Shown here one piece after another: positions 1 to 9,510 of a stretch of DNA of 46,948 nucleotides (its first letter is position 1; the number at the start of each line of letters is the position of its first letter). This stretch comes from Gnetum montanum (lineage: Eukaryota > Streptophyta > Gnetopsida > Gnetales > Gnetaceae): positions 367,418 through 414,365 of the forward strand of contig MNCI01034690.1 of NCBI GenBank assembly GCA_015680685.1. The letters are read 5' to 3'. The translations under genes and the position numbers were made by a program. The notes below the pieces were generated by a model, which saw nothing but the letters and a program-made list of their open reading frames with translations, did no database searches and was not told where the DNA came from.

Positions 1-2
1 GG

Positions 3-629
3 CCCCGAGGGCGTGGCGCCCCCCCGAGTGGCAGGCCGGGACGACCTCTGCCCCCCAGAGGCCTCTCACCCCCCACTACCTCCACCTGGAACGAGGAGCA
101 ACGACAGAAGCTGGTGGTGGAGGCCAGGGAGGCGGAAAGGCGGGAGTGGGAGGCGAAATGGGCGGAGGCCCTGGCCCAGGCCCGCAACGAGTTAGAAGCC
201 CAGTTCCAGGCCAGGGAGCAAGAACGGGCTAGACAACAGGACATCATGACAGATGCGGCCAAGGCCCAGCTCGTCGACAAAATCAGAGCCCAGGTGCGGG
301 AGGAGCTTGCACAGGAGGTTGAATCCCGGAGACAGCGGCAGCAGGAGGAGCAGGCCCGGCTTCGGGAGGAGGAAGAGCAGAGACAGTGGCAGCTCGATCA
401 CGCCCACGAACATAACGCCAGACAGTGGCTGCAGGGGGGACGTTGCCCATACCTCATGTTAGGTATCAGCAGCGAAAGTTCCTGGGGCAATCTTCGAAGA
501 CACATCCGCCGAACCTCGGCACAGTGCCACCCCGACACGGGCACTTCCACAGACGACAGAAACAAAAGGCAGGCGGCCATGCAAGGTCTCCAGCAGGCGG
601 CCAGTTTCATGGACACGGAGGAGCACTGA
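3..629 (+). CDS. LINE A ORF2 C-terminus: proline-rich linker, coiled coil, J-domain-like module (partial)
   Basis: The frame is open from the window edge, so the start lies outside. A proline/glycine-rich stretch (3-90) is followed by a long Glu/Arg/Gln/Ala helix with heptad character (about 93-410). A compact domain starts at CPYLMLGI (444). It contains a Trp-x-x-Leu-Arg helix and HPD at 528-536, then an Arg-rich segment and LQQAASFMD. The H of HPD lies 23 residues after the L of LGI, as in DnaJ-family J domains. The TGA at 627-629 may be premature: the same frame reads on as NTLDLLHELIRSDCACR to another stop, matching the C-termini of copies B, C, D and F. J domains stimulate Hsp70 ATPase; that role here is inference. 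Confidence 0.8.
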   Translation, partial: PRGRGAPPSGRPGRPLPPRGLSPPTTSTWNEEQRQKLVVEAREAERREWEAKWAEALAQARNELEAQFQAREQERARQQDIMTDAAKAQLVDKIRAQVREELAQEVESRRQRQQEEQARLREEEEQRQWQLDHAHEHNARQWLQGGRCPYLMLGISSESSWGNLRRHIRRTSAQCHPDTGTSTDDRNKRQAAMQGLQQAASFMDTEEH

Positions 630-689
630 AATACCCTGGACCTCCTGCATGAGCTGATTCGGTCGGACTGTGCCTGCAGATAGCTCCCT

Positions 690-725
690 ACCAACCCCTA
701 AGGAGGTGGGGTGTCTTCGGCCGTC

Positions 726-756
<31 letters not shown>

Positions 757-865
757 CCCCCTAGTCTCCAGTTTTCAGTTTTGATTTTTGCCGTCTCCGG
801 GGCGCCCCCCAGTCTCCAGTGTTTGTTCTTCTTGGGGGGTGCCCCCCCCCCAAGTGTTTGTTCTT

Positions 866-900
<35 letters not shown>

Positions 901-960
901 CCCCTCAGCCTCCAATTTTCAGTTTTGATTTTTGCCGTTCTTCTGAGGAGGCGCCCCCCC
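690..960 (+). repeat. G/C-homopolymer-rich 3' UTR with repeated units of LINE A
   Basis: Two copies of a unit containing CAGTTTTGATTTTTGCCGT (about 775-793 and 921-939) are separated by runs of G and C. The G runs are 27 nt at 726-752 and 30 nt at 867-896, each followed by CGCCCCCC, so the strand could fold as G-quadruplex or as G/C hairpins. The exact homopolymer lengths may not be reliable. Confidence 0.6.
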
Positions 961-1569
961 CAAGGACCCCCACGTTGGGGTTGATGTTTTTTTGTTGTCT
1001 TTTCGCGGCTCTCGGCCTCCAGCTGGACGGACAGGGCGAGTTGCCGTAATCAGTTGGGGGATCTTTCCCCTCGGAGGGGCCACCGCTGGTGACCCCTGTT
1101 GTAATCTTCTGTAACATATTTTGATCTTTCGTAATAGAATCCCGACTACTTTCTCAAAAAAAAAAAAAAAAACAAGTTGTTGATAAGATGGTACTTTCCT
1201 ACTGTTCATAATTCTAATGGCGAGCACATCAATTGCATAATGTCTATCTCTCTTTGGTAATATTTTTTTTGCCAAAAAAGTTCAGGTATTATATTAAAAT
1301 AAACAACTGTACACAGAAAACCACACGAAAGCCCAAAACAGCCAAAGTCAGCCATCCACCCTCAAAGAAAAAATTTGGTGAAGAACAGCAGCCAACTGGC
1401 TAGAAGACAGACCACACAAAAGAGGCAAACCCATCAAACAGCAGCCAACTGGCCAAAAGACAGACCATGCAAAAGATAGACAACCATGAAACAAAAGAAC
1501 AGTACAAGACCAATCAAACTCAAAACCAAAACACACCAAGGTGGCTCCACCACCAAAGAGACTAGACCC

Positions 1570-4500
1570 TTATAGACAGGTGGGGAGCCCTAAACACTCA
1601 CAGAACAGCCTCACCTTCTCATGGATCATGTCCAGTGTATTCCTATGATGCTCTGAGTCCACAAAATGGGTTACCTTCTGAAAGTTCTTAAACTACTCTG
1701 CTTTCTTCTTGTGTTCCTCCTCCATGCCTGTACCATTTGGATGCGAATCTTTCTTGCTGCACCTAATGTGGCATCGGAGCTCATCCCAAGAGATGGTGCA
1801 TCCAATATTCAAAATCACGTAGGGGCATCGGCCCTGGCTTAGCCAATCCTTGGCTCTCTTCTCATGCGCCTGATCCAACTATTCCTGGATTGTGGTTGCC
1901 TCCCATTCCTCACACACATGTTGTTTCTAATCCTCTTTTTCTTGGAGCTCCTGCAAGCACGCATCCTCTTGGAGTTGTGCTTGCAAACTCTCCTGCAAGT
2001 CCCACTCTAGGGCTTCCCTGGTAGTTGCCTCTGCCAAGTCCCTCCTGTGCTGGTCCTCCAGGTCCTATTCTTGCTACAAGCACTCGGCTTCATCCCTTTG
2101 ATGCAAGAACTCAGTCTTGCGCATGACCAGCACATCCTGCCACTGCTCTTGTTTCTTTGATTTGGCCTGCCGGGCTGCTGCCTCCACCCCTTCATCGAAA
2201 GAGGCCTTCAAGCATGCCACCTCCTCCAATTGGCTTTGAAAAGCAGCTTCGCACTCAGCCCATCTCTTTTGCCAAAAGGCCCTTTCCTATTGCACTCTTA
2301 GCATTGCCGCCTCAAGATCTCCTACAATTCCAACATCAGGACTTGGAATGGTACGAGACCCACCATCAGAAACACCTCCCCTAACAAGAACCTCTTGCCC
2401 ATCTCCCCAAACACCTTAGGTTCGTGGGAGGGGAGCCCACTAGCTTGAGCATCCCCCACCATCCCCATAGACTCATTACCTTTTGATCCACTAGAAATCT
2501 CCACTACAACTGGCACCACACATTGCAACTGCCTTCATGCATAGACCTTGTGCATCAGAACCCCACCCCCAAGTAAGGAACCCCTGTAACTGCCGCCTGC
2601 CATAGTGCTAAGATAAGACCAGAGTGTCGACCCTGCCATTGTCTCCGCAAAGTATCAACGAAAAAATTCGGTAGATTGACCTACAAACCCCCCACAAGCA
2701 TCGCATAAAGGTGAAGTGGAGGCCCATCAATTTGGAAACGTTACTTGATTGAACAAAAAATTATTCTACCAGCTTTGCGGCATCTTGCCACAGCATTGGT
2801 AGTGCCGATCGCAGCACTTGCCCACTTCTAGTCCTGGGAATGGACCCAGTGAAAAAATCCATAGCATCCTGTAGGCCTCATCCACACACGGGAATTACCT
2901 CCTCATTAACAAGCAGCCCTAGCAATGCTGCCATCGACTCCACAGTCAATGTGATGCACACCCCGAAAAACAAAGTAACAATTCCCATCCAATTCATGAA
3001 GAAGGCTTCATCTGCCAAAACCATCTCCGCTTGCAATTGAGGGAGAAGGTTCGCCCATCTGGCCCATTGCACCAACTCCTAGAGCATCAGGTTGGCCTAG
3101 AAAGCATCACAACTGGGTTCAGCTGTTGGTGTCACCCCCATAGCTGCATGTGCTTCTACCCAAAGTCTAATTCCTTGGGTTGCAATTTGCGTTGGCAGAG
3201 GTAGCACGACACCCTGAAACACCCTGGAATTACGTGCTTTCCATAGTGCCCAGAGCATCGTTGTGGCCAACGAATCCTTGGAAATTTTCAAATCTCTCCC
3301 AATATTTGTTGCTTGTATTACTTGTTTGGTAAAAACGTAGTTACAAAGGAAGTGGTCTTGCATTTTCATGGCGACCATGCACATAGGACACATGTCCTTA
3401 ACATTTACCCCCTGTTGTTTAAGTTCTGCTTCTACTAGAAGCGCAGAGTGTTGTATCAACCATAAGAAAAATTTAATTTCTTTGGGAGTTTACCCTTCCA
3501 CATTCCCCACTCACATCCCCCCCCAAATTGTGAACTGTAGGGTATATATGACTAATTAATTCTTTTGGCGGGGTTCCCAGGAGTCCCCATGGCATCACCA
3601 TCCTAACATGTCGGCAGATGGACCTCCACACATGTGAATCATGAGAACGAGCCTCTCACCTTTAGTATTTCCCCACCATCACCTATAACCATTACGGAGG
3701 TTCAGGCCTAGGCCTAAAAACCTTGTTAGCAAGAGTGTGGGTTTGAGGTCAATAATATCCTAGAATTTAGGTATTCCTAGCCCTCCATCCTTCTTTGGGC
3801 AAGCGATGACATCCCACCTAACCAAATGAAGCCTTTGTCCCCCTTTGCCAGTAGACCATGTAAAGTTTTGCACAATCTAATCAATCTGATCCACAACCCC
3901 CATTAGCAGCCTCACTATTGAAGCCACATATTTGGCCATGACGGCCAAAACTGAAGTGGCTAGAAGCGCCCTACCCACCTGTGTCAAAAATTGGGCCATC
4001 TAATGGGACGTTCTCTTCTGAATTCTTTGCACTAAGCCACTCCAAACGTCCCTCTTTTGCCAATCATACAAGGGAAGCCCCAAGTATGCATCATTCAACG
4101 ATCCAGGAAGCACCCCCAAGTGTTGGATGACCAACCCCTTCACCCTAGCAGGAGTGTTTAGCAGATGCACCAAGGACTTCCCTTTATTGATCTCTAGACC
4201 TACCTTTGTAGCCAGATGCGCTAGCACTTTGTTAATTGCAATGGCTTGCGGCATCAGGAGCACATGATGGTATCATCTATGTAATGTTTGACAAGACAGT
4301 TAACTCTTGCAACCTCCAACCCCCTAATCCCCTCCACCTCACAATATTCCTACAGGGTATCCATAACTAGAATAAACAAATAGGGGGACAACGGGTCCCC
4401 TTGTATCAACCCTTTTCTCGAGGAGGAGAACCCCCATAACCTCTTGTTCAAGTCCAGCGAAAATTTCCTGGACCATTGAATGGATGGGCACAACTTCACA

Positions 4501-6284
4501 AACTCAAGGTGGAACCCTTTTCTTAGCATAATCTCTTCTAGCGCTTCCCATGGCACAGTATCATGCACCTTCGAAATATCTAGTTTAAGACACAAACCTG
4601 GGTATCGTGTTAGTTTGAGTGAGTGTAAGAGCTCCTGCACCAAAAGAATTTGATCCTAGATGTGCTTGCCCTAAATAAGCCTTGCTTGATTGGCCCCCAC
4701 TAGTTTAATCATCAATGGACTTAACTGCAACACTAGCATCTTAGAAAAGAGGCAGAGCAAGGTGTTGCAAACACCAATTAGACGAAAGTGGATAGGCTCC
4801 AAAGCCAAGTTTGACTTCGGAATTAAAAAAATTCAGGCACAATTGATCTCCTAGTGAATCTGATGCAAACACATCATAGCATTAAACACATCAAGAGTGT
4901 TGTCCCCAAGAAGATCCAAGAAAATTCAAAAGAATTCCATAGGCCACCCATCAAGTTCCAGTGTCATTCTTGTTTTCATGGACCCCAAGGCCTCCTCCAA
5001 CTCAGACATGGAGAAGGGGAACAACAAACAACAATTATTCTCGTTCTGTAAAACAGACTCAACATGAACAAACAACAGTTGCATTGGCCACCTCCTCTAG
5101 ATGTCAGACCAAAAGTCCAGCAACGTCTAAGCAACCTTCTCCTCCCCAGCAATCTCTTGTCCTTGGATAGAGAGACGAGAGATTTGCTTCAAAGCTTTCG
5201 CTATAGAGGCATTTGCAAAGAAGAACTATGTATTTTGATCCCCATCTTTCAACCAACACGCCTTGGACCGCTATCGCCAGTAGGCTTCCACCTTTCAATC
5301 TATCGCTTGCAGTTGGGAAAGAACTTTTTGCTCCTCTTACTCCAAATCTTGGCCTTCTTCCTATCCCCTTTGTATCTCCAAAAGTCTTTGCATGAGCCAC
5401 CCTCTCTCACTTTTGAAAGAGTACTTATCCTTAGACTTGATCCATTTCAAGGCTTGTTTTAACTAGGATAGGCCTTTCTTTAGAAATTCTCAAGGGTCTT
5501 GCAACCTCGTGTATGTCCCCCAGATTTTGGCCACCAATGGTCTCATCCACAACTTGTGGATCCAATAACGTTCAAACTTAAAAGGCCTAGGTCTCTTGGG
5601 TGGACCATCATCACCGCAACAAACAATAGCTTGGTGATCTGTGGCCACCCTTTCCAGGGCTATTGCCATGACCCCTTTTGTCATGAAAAAATGAGAGCTG
5701 ACCCAAACACGGTCAATCTTGGTCATAACCTGGTCACTCCCTTTTCATCGGTTACTCCATGTGAAGTGACCAAATCAATTAACTCATTCTTCTCTAGAAA
5801 CTCCATACATTCCTGAGCTTTTGGAGGGTCTTGAGCCCCTCCATTAGATATCTCCCCACCCATAGAGGCACTGATTGAAATCCCCAAGAATCATCTAGCA
5901 CCGCTAGACCAACACAAGCGCCACAATCCACTGCAACTCCTACAATCAATCTTCCCACATTTGGGCCATGTAGAAGTTCGTAATCCAAACTCCGAAGTTC
6001 AGAAGAAGAGTCGTAATGCTCCACCTAGAGCAATCCAACACCTCCAACTGCTCACGTGATAGCAAGGCCAAACTACATGCCCTGCCTTGACTAGGGACGA
6101 CTTGAATGTGCCATCCTGACCACTGAAGCCAATGAGATTCCTGCTGTTGCAATTTGGTTTCTTGCATACAGACAATATCGCACATCTCCCACCACACAAT
6201 CTCGTTTAGGGTATTGCATTTATAGGAGGCACCTTGTTCCCTATAGTTCAATGAAAGGAACCTCATGTCTGGCACCTTGTGCAT
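1570..6284 (-). pseudogene. LINE B ORF2: endonuclease, reverse transcriptase, zf-RVT, accessory domain, coiled coil, J-like domain
   Basis: ORF2 nicks target DNA and reverse-transcribes element RNA. Visible parts, each broken by stops or shifts: AP-endonuclease start with DIVCMQETKL (6284-5946) and its end KIDRVWVS..LERVATDHQAIVC (5726-5490); RT with KLDISKVHD and GLIQGDPLSPYLFILVMD (4643-4350); catalytic YIDD at 4272-4283; thumb with LEINKGKSLVHLL (4263-4000); zf-RVT cysteines CPMC then LWALWKARNSRVF and MGVTPTAEPSC (3459-3097); a domain aligning with copies C-F to about 2700; a coiled coil (about 2220-1850); and a J-like module with RCPYVILNIG and HPN at 1735-1743. The frame ends at TAA 1570-1572 after LGLPTCL. 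No RNase H domain is visible. Confidence 0.8.
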
Positions 6285-6299
6285 TTGTAGACCTCCTTG

Positions 6300-7212
6300 A
6301 GGGTCAGCTGGACCCCCAAATCCACCTCCATTTGAGTTTGTCGGGTCCAGACAAGAGAGGCTGACGACTTCCCCACTTTATTGGTATCTGACGATACCAT
6401 AAAAGGTCCCCTATGCACCACACCTCCTCTTGCAATCTCATCCATAGCTGGCATGGGACCCCCCTGACAATTGAAACCCAGTCGGCCAAAGGGGGAAGCT
6501 TCACTCCCAAACCATTAACCTCCTCCCTAGAACCATCCTTGATGAGCAACCCTAGAGAACTCGAGGACCTGAGCAACCTCGTCGACTTATCAGACCTCGG
6601 CGAAATCAACGACCCCGATTCCTCCCCCTCACTAATAGGTTGCATAGGTGGATCCTCTTGCCCGCCATGAAACCTTTGGTCCCCTTCAGCAACATCCTAG
6701 TTGGGCTAGTTAATGGGCCTAGCACCCCCAACAACCTCAACCAGCTCTAGCTGCCAAGGCACCGAGATTCCCACCATCTTTGAAATCCTCACTATCTTGT
6801 CTTGATGCCGCACTGCCCACCCTTTTCGAGTTACTAGGGTCTAGTCTGCACCTCCATTCTTTTGGTCCTTCACCTTACGACCAACCTTATAGACTACGGC
6901 CAGATGGCCTGCTTTACCATAGTTGGCACTAGAGCACGACTCCTGCAGCCTCCTTGGCACCCGAGGGTCAATCATCACATTCTCATATTCTATTCTCACC
7001 TTCTTCTCACCATTAGGGGAGTCAAGAATTACCTCTTGAATTAGGTCCTTCAGCGAAAGTGACTGCCACACACAAAAACAAGCAAACCCCATCCTCTCCA
7101 AGGATCCTGTTGCATGGTCGAAGCAAATGAAATCACGAAGGCAATTGGCAAGGGTATGGAGAAACTCCTTTGGTAATATGATATCCCAAGAAGATGCAAT
7201 AACCATCACCAC
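6300..7212 (-). pseudogene. LINE B ORF1: DUF4283-like RNA-binding protein remnant
   Basis: Plant L1-type elements encode an ORF1 protein that packages element RNA, with a DUF4283 domain and a CCHC knuckle. Here the first 120 codons show the segments FICFDHATGSLERMGFACFC and VRIEYENV, which align with ORF1 of copy D (FILFDKPTTSLKRMGYTCFC, VHVEYENV). The knuckle survives only as YGKAGHLAVVY, its cysteines replaced. A second open segment (6645-6304) is a Ser/Arg-rich C-terminal part. The N-terminal half of DUF4283 is absent, so the element is 5' truncated or badly decayed there. Assignment rests on alignment to copy D and the usual plant L1 layout. Confidence 0.65.
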
Positions 7213-7225
7213 TTGTCAATGTCAT

Positions 7226-9075
7226 TTCTTGTAATCTTAAATCACACAAACCAACTTTCGCTACCTTTGAATACTTACAATGATTTAACATAGAATGGGC
7301 AACAACACTCATTCATTGCCAAATTACATTGCACATAAACAATATGAAAGAAGTAATGCCAATCTATGCTACATGCTCAAGAAAGGCATAGTACTGCATC
7401 ACACAACTGAAAACTTGCACGTGGGATTAAGTGGTATTATCCAACCTCAAACCCAGATGGCCCTTATTGAAAATCATCGTTAGGAATAACAAGCAAACAT
7501 ATAAAAACATATACAGAATTATTCCTTTACTTCAATCATTTTCACAACCCTTTCACAGGACACACATTGAAAGAAATGGACAACCACAGAGCAGACTTTG
7601 AAATTATGTTATAAGAAGCTCTTAGTTTATACAGATTAACTTTAACTATTTCATAGAACAATTCACCATACATAACAGAAAATAAATCAAGAATCACAGC
7701 TGCCTATTCTAGATGCTTCAACAAAATCAATATCCACAGAACCAATGTTTAAAGTAGATACAACAATTTGTGGAGAGACATTTCAGCTTTCTTAAAAGAA
7801 TTCACACATTCAAGTATCATGTTAAGTAGTGTATTCGATTTCATTCTCTATTGCAACAATGTTAAGATTGGATAGCTATTGTGCTGTACAAAATGCCTAA
7901 TAAGAATAGTCCCATTTTCTTTATGACTGAATGTATAGCAAATTATTATATCAGAAATGATTAATTCTTTGTTTAGCTTGGTATAGTAGCAAATGAATTT
8001 TGTATGTTTCTCTTTACAAACTAAAGATAGTTGGAAGTGGGGTTTCATTACTGATTTCAGGATTGTTTGGAGTTGGATTTCTAGTGGTGATGTAGTATGA
8101 TTTTCACTTTGATGCTTATTTGACATTATTTTGTACGTGAAATGATCTTGTATTGTGAATGTTGTTTAAAAGAAAAAATAAATAAGATGTTATTATGTCA
8201 TTGAATGGATTTAAAATTATTGTTTCTTATGTTTTTTTATGGTCAACAATTACCTGATGAACTGTACTTTGATATATTTCTTTTATTATCCAGGAAAATC
8301 AAAAATTGATCTCTAAATAAAAGAAAAATAGATCTGTGCACTGTACAGAGGAATCTTGCATAAGAATTTTACAGCAGATATTTTCTTTTTATAATCATAT
8401 TTTATTTTAGTAAATCAGTAATGATTGAAACTAAAATATGAAGACGGTGTTTTGTACAAGCTATATGATTTATCTTTCTTTTGGAAACCTGGAATTGTTT
8501 TCTTTAATTCATATATCAATGCAAGAATATTAGAACCATGCATTTCATGAGAGAGACCTGTATCCTCTGTATTAGAAAATCTGAGATGCAGACGATGTGT
8601 TGGAAGAATTAGAATATAATGTTCTATGATAAATCTTCAGCTTTTGGCTCATCTATATCTTGTATAGGAAATTTAAGGCGATTGTATCATTGTCACAGGA
8701 AAGGAAGCAACATGGCTGCTATAGTTTTCTTCTATTGTAAATTATCTATTTTATGAATACTATATTTTCTTATAGTTGTACTCTCCATATAACTGATTAT
8801 GTTTGGCTGTGCATAATTTAAAACTGTTAAGGTGATTTGGTTGAGTTAATTTGCTTGTAGTTGAATTACAAGGCTATGTATATGAATTCAAGTTAATTGC
8901 TTGGACATTTGTATTGTACTTGGAAGCATATTATATAATGAGAGATGTTAGTCGTCATATTGGTATCCTCTTCCTAGTAGATCCTTGGGCTACTATTTTC
9001 ATTATCTAATTTTCTATGTTTATAATTTACTTTTTTATGCTGAAATGGTTGTTGTTAATGCTAGTCTAATTGCTG
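7226..9075. other. AT-rich DNA, no gene recognised (probable intron)
   Basis: I see no exon, element end or structured repeat here. Open frames are short and have no family motif. I looked for the GTP-x-x-SDPG motif of RsmI, which the missing upstream exon should encode, and did not find it. The stretch is probably intron of the RsmI-like gene if that gene extends left of the window. Confidence 0.4.
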
Positions 9076-9510
9076 TTAAAAGAAAAATTTATCCTTGCTT
9101 TTTTCAGCCATCATTTTGAAGGCTTTAGGTGTTAGCTCTTGCTCCATAAGAATAGGGTCTTGAGTTTGGCAAGAGGAAGAAGTGGCAACAAGGGAAGATG
9201 AAGAAGGAACCATTGATTTTAGTTTAGTTGTTGTTACCTGCTCAAGTACATGCCTATCCATGGTTAAAGGAAGATCTGGAATAGCAAACTTATTGGAAAC
9301 AATAACATTTAGATGCTCACCCTCATAATTGGGAATCTATGAAGTGTCAAGCAATAGTTGTACTTGCCGAAGTTTTGATGAAACTTCTTCTTAGTCTCTA
9401 GAGTTTTTAGAATTTCCTACTTTTCCTTATGAAGCTTTTCTTTGGCCTTGACTTCAAAATCAAGATTCTGCATCAAAGTTGCAAAATTCTGTGGAGCAAA
9501 TTTTTTCTAT
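9076..9510 (-). pseudogene. Unrecognised decayed coiled-coil protein fragment
   Basis: Reading right to left, one frame gives NFATLMQNLDFEVKAKEKLH and a Lys/Glu-rich helix (about 9500-9400). After a shift, a second frame gives VQLLLDTS, a stop, IPNYEGEHLNVIVSNKF, AIPDLPLTMDRHVLEQ and an Ser/Thr-rich tail ending with a stop at 9076. The two frames join naturally, which suggests an old coding region with a frameshift and two or three stops. I do not recognise the protein. It abuts the 5' truncation of LINE C on the opposite strand, and it could be a captured gene piece or the tail of another element. Confidence 0.4.

Larger units (their letters stand above)
1..1172 (+). mobile_element. LINE copy A: 3' end of an L1-type retrotransposon
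   Basis: This is the 3' terminal part of a non-LTR retrotransposon that enters from the left edge. It holds the end of ORF2 (proline-rich linker, coiled coil, J-like domain), a G/C-rich 3' UTR and a poly(A) tail at about 1156-1172. The last 60 bases before the tail (TAATAGAATCCCGACTACTTTCTC) resemble the same stretch in copies D, E and H, which defines one family. With E it is the most GC-rich and least decayed copy, so probably among the youngest. The 5' part and target-site duplication cannot be judged. Confidence 0.85.
1263..7225 (-). mobile_element. LINE copy B: nearly complete L1-type retrotransposon, minus strand
   Basis: This is the longest copy of the family. In transcription order it shows ORF1 with a DUF4283-like and zinc-knuckle region (7212 to about 6300), an endonuclease, reverse transcriptase, zf-RVT region, family-specific domain, coiled coil and J-like domain, ending in a short A tract (T run 1263-1270). 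Its 3' end TTAATATAATACCTGAAC resembles the family 3' end. The 5' boundary near 7225 is placed where ORF1 similarity to copy D fades into AT-rich DNA. It lies tail to tail with copy A, about 90 bp apart. Many stops and frameshifts make it inactive. Confidence 0.85.

Noticed and set aside
3-629. J-domain protein as an independent host DnaJ gene
   Set aside because: The same module follows RT and zf-RVT remnants in five other copies and is followed by the LINE 3' end and poly(A), so it belongs to the retroelement.
670-984. Open frame with long glycine and proline runs
   Set aside because: It is produced by the G and C homopolymers of the LINE 3' UTR and has no start context or conservation in other copies.
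7168-7179. CTTTGGTAATAT is repeated at 1252-1263 and 7168-7179, like a target duplication of LINE B
   Set aside because: Similarity of ORF1 to copy D appears to continue to about 7213 beyond the second copy, so that repeat lies inside the element. The match may be chance; consensus alignment would decide.
7848-8126. Minus-strand open frame of 92 codons in AT-rich DNA
   Set aside because: No motif, biased AT-derived composition and no neighbouring coding signal.
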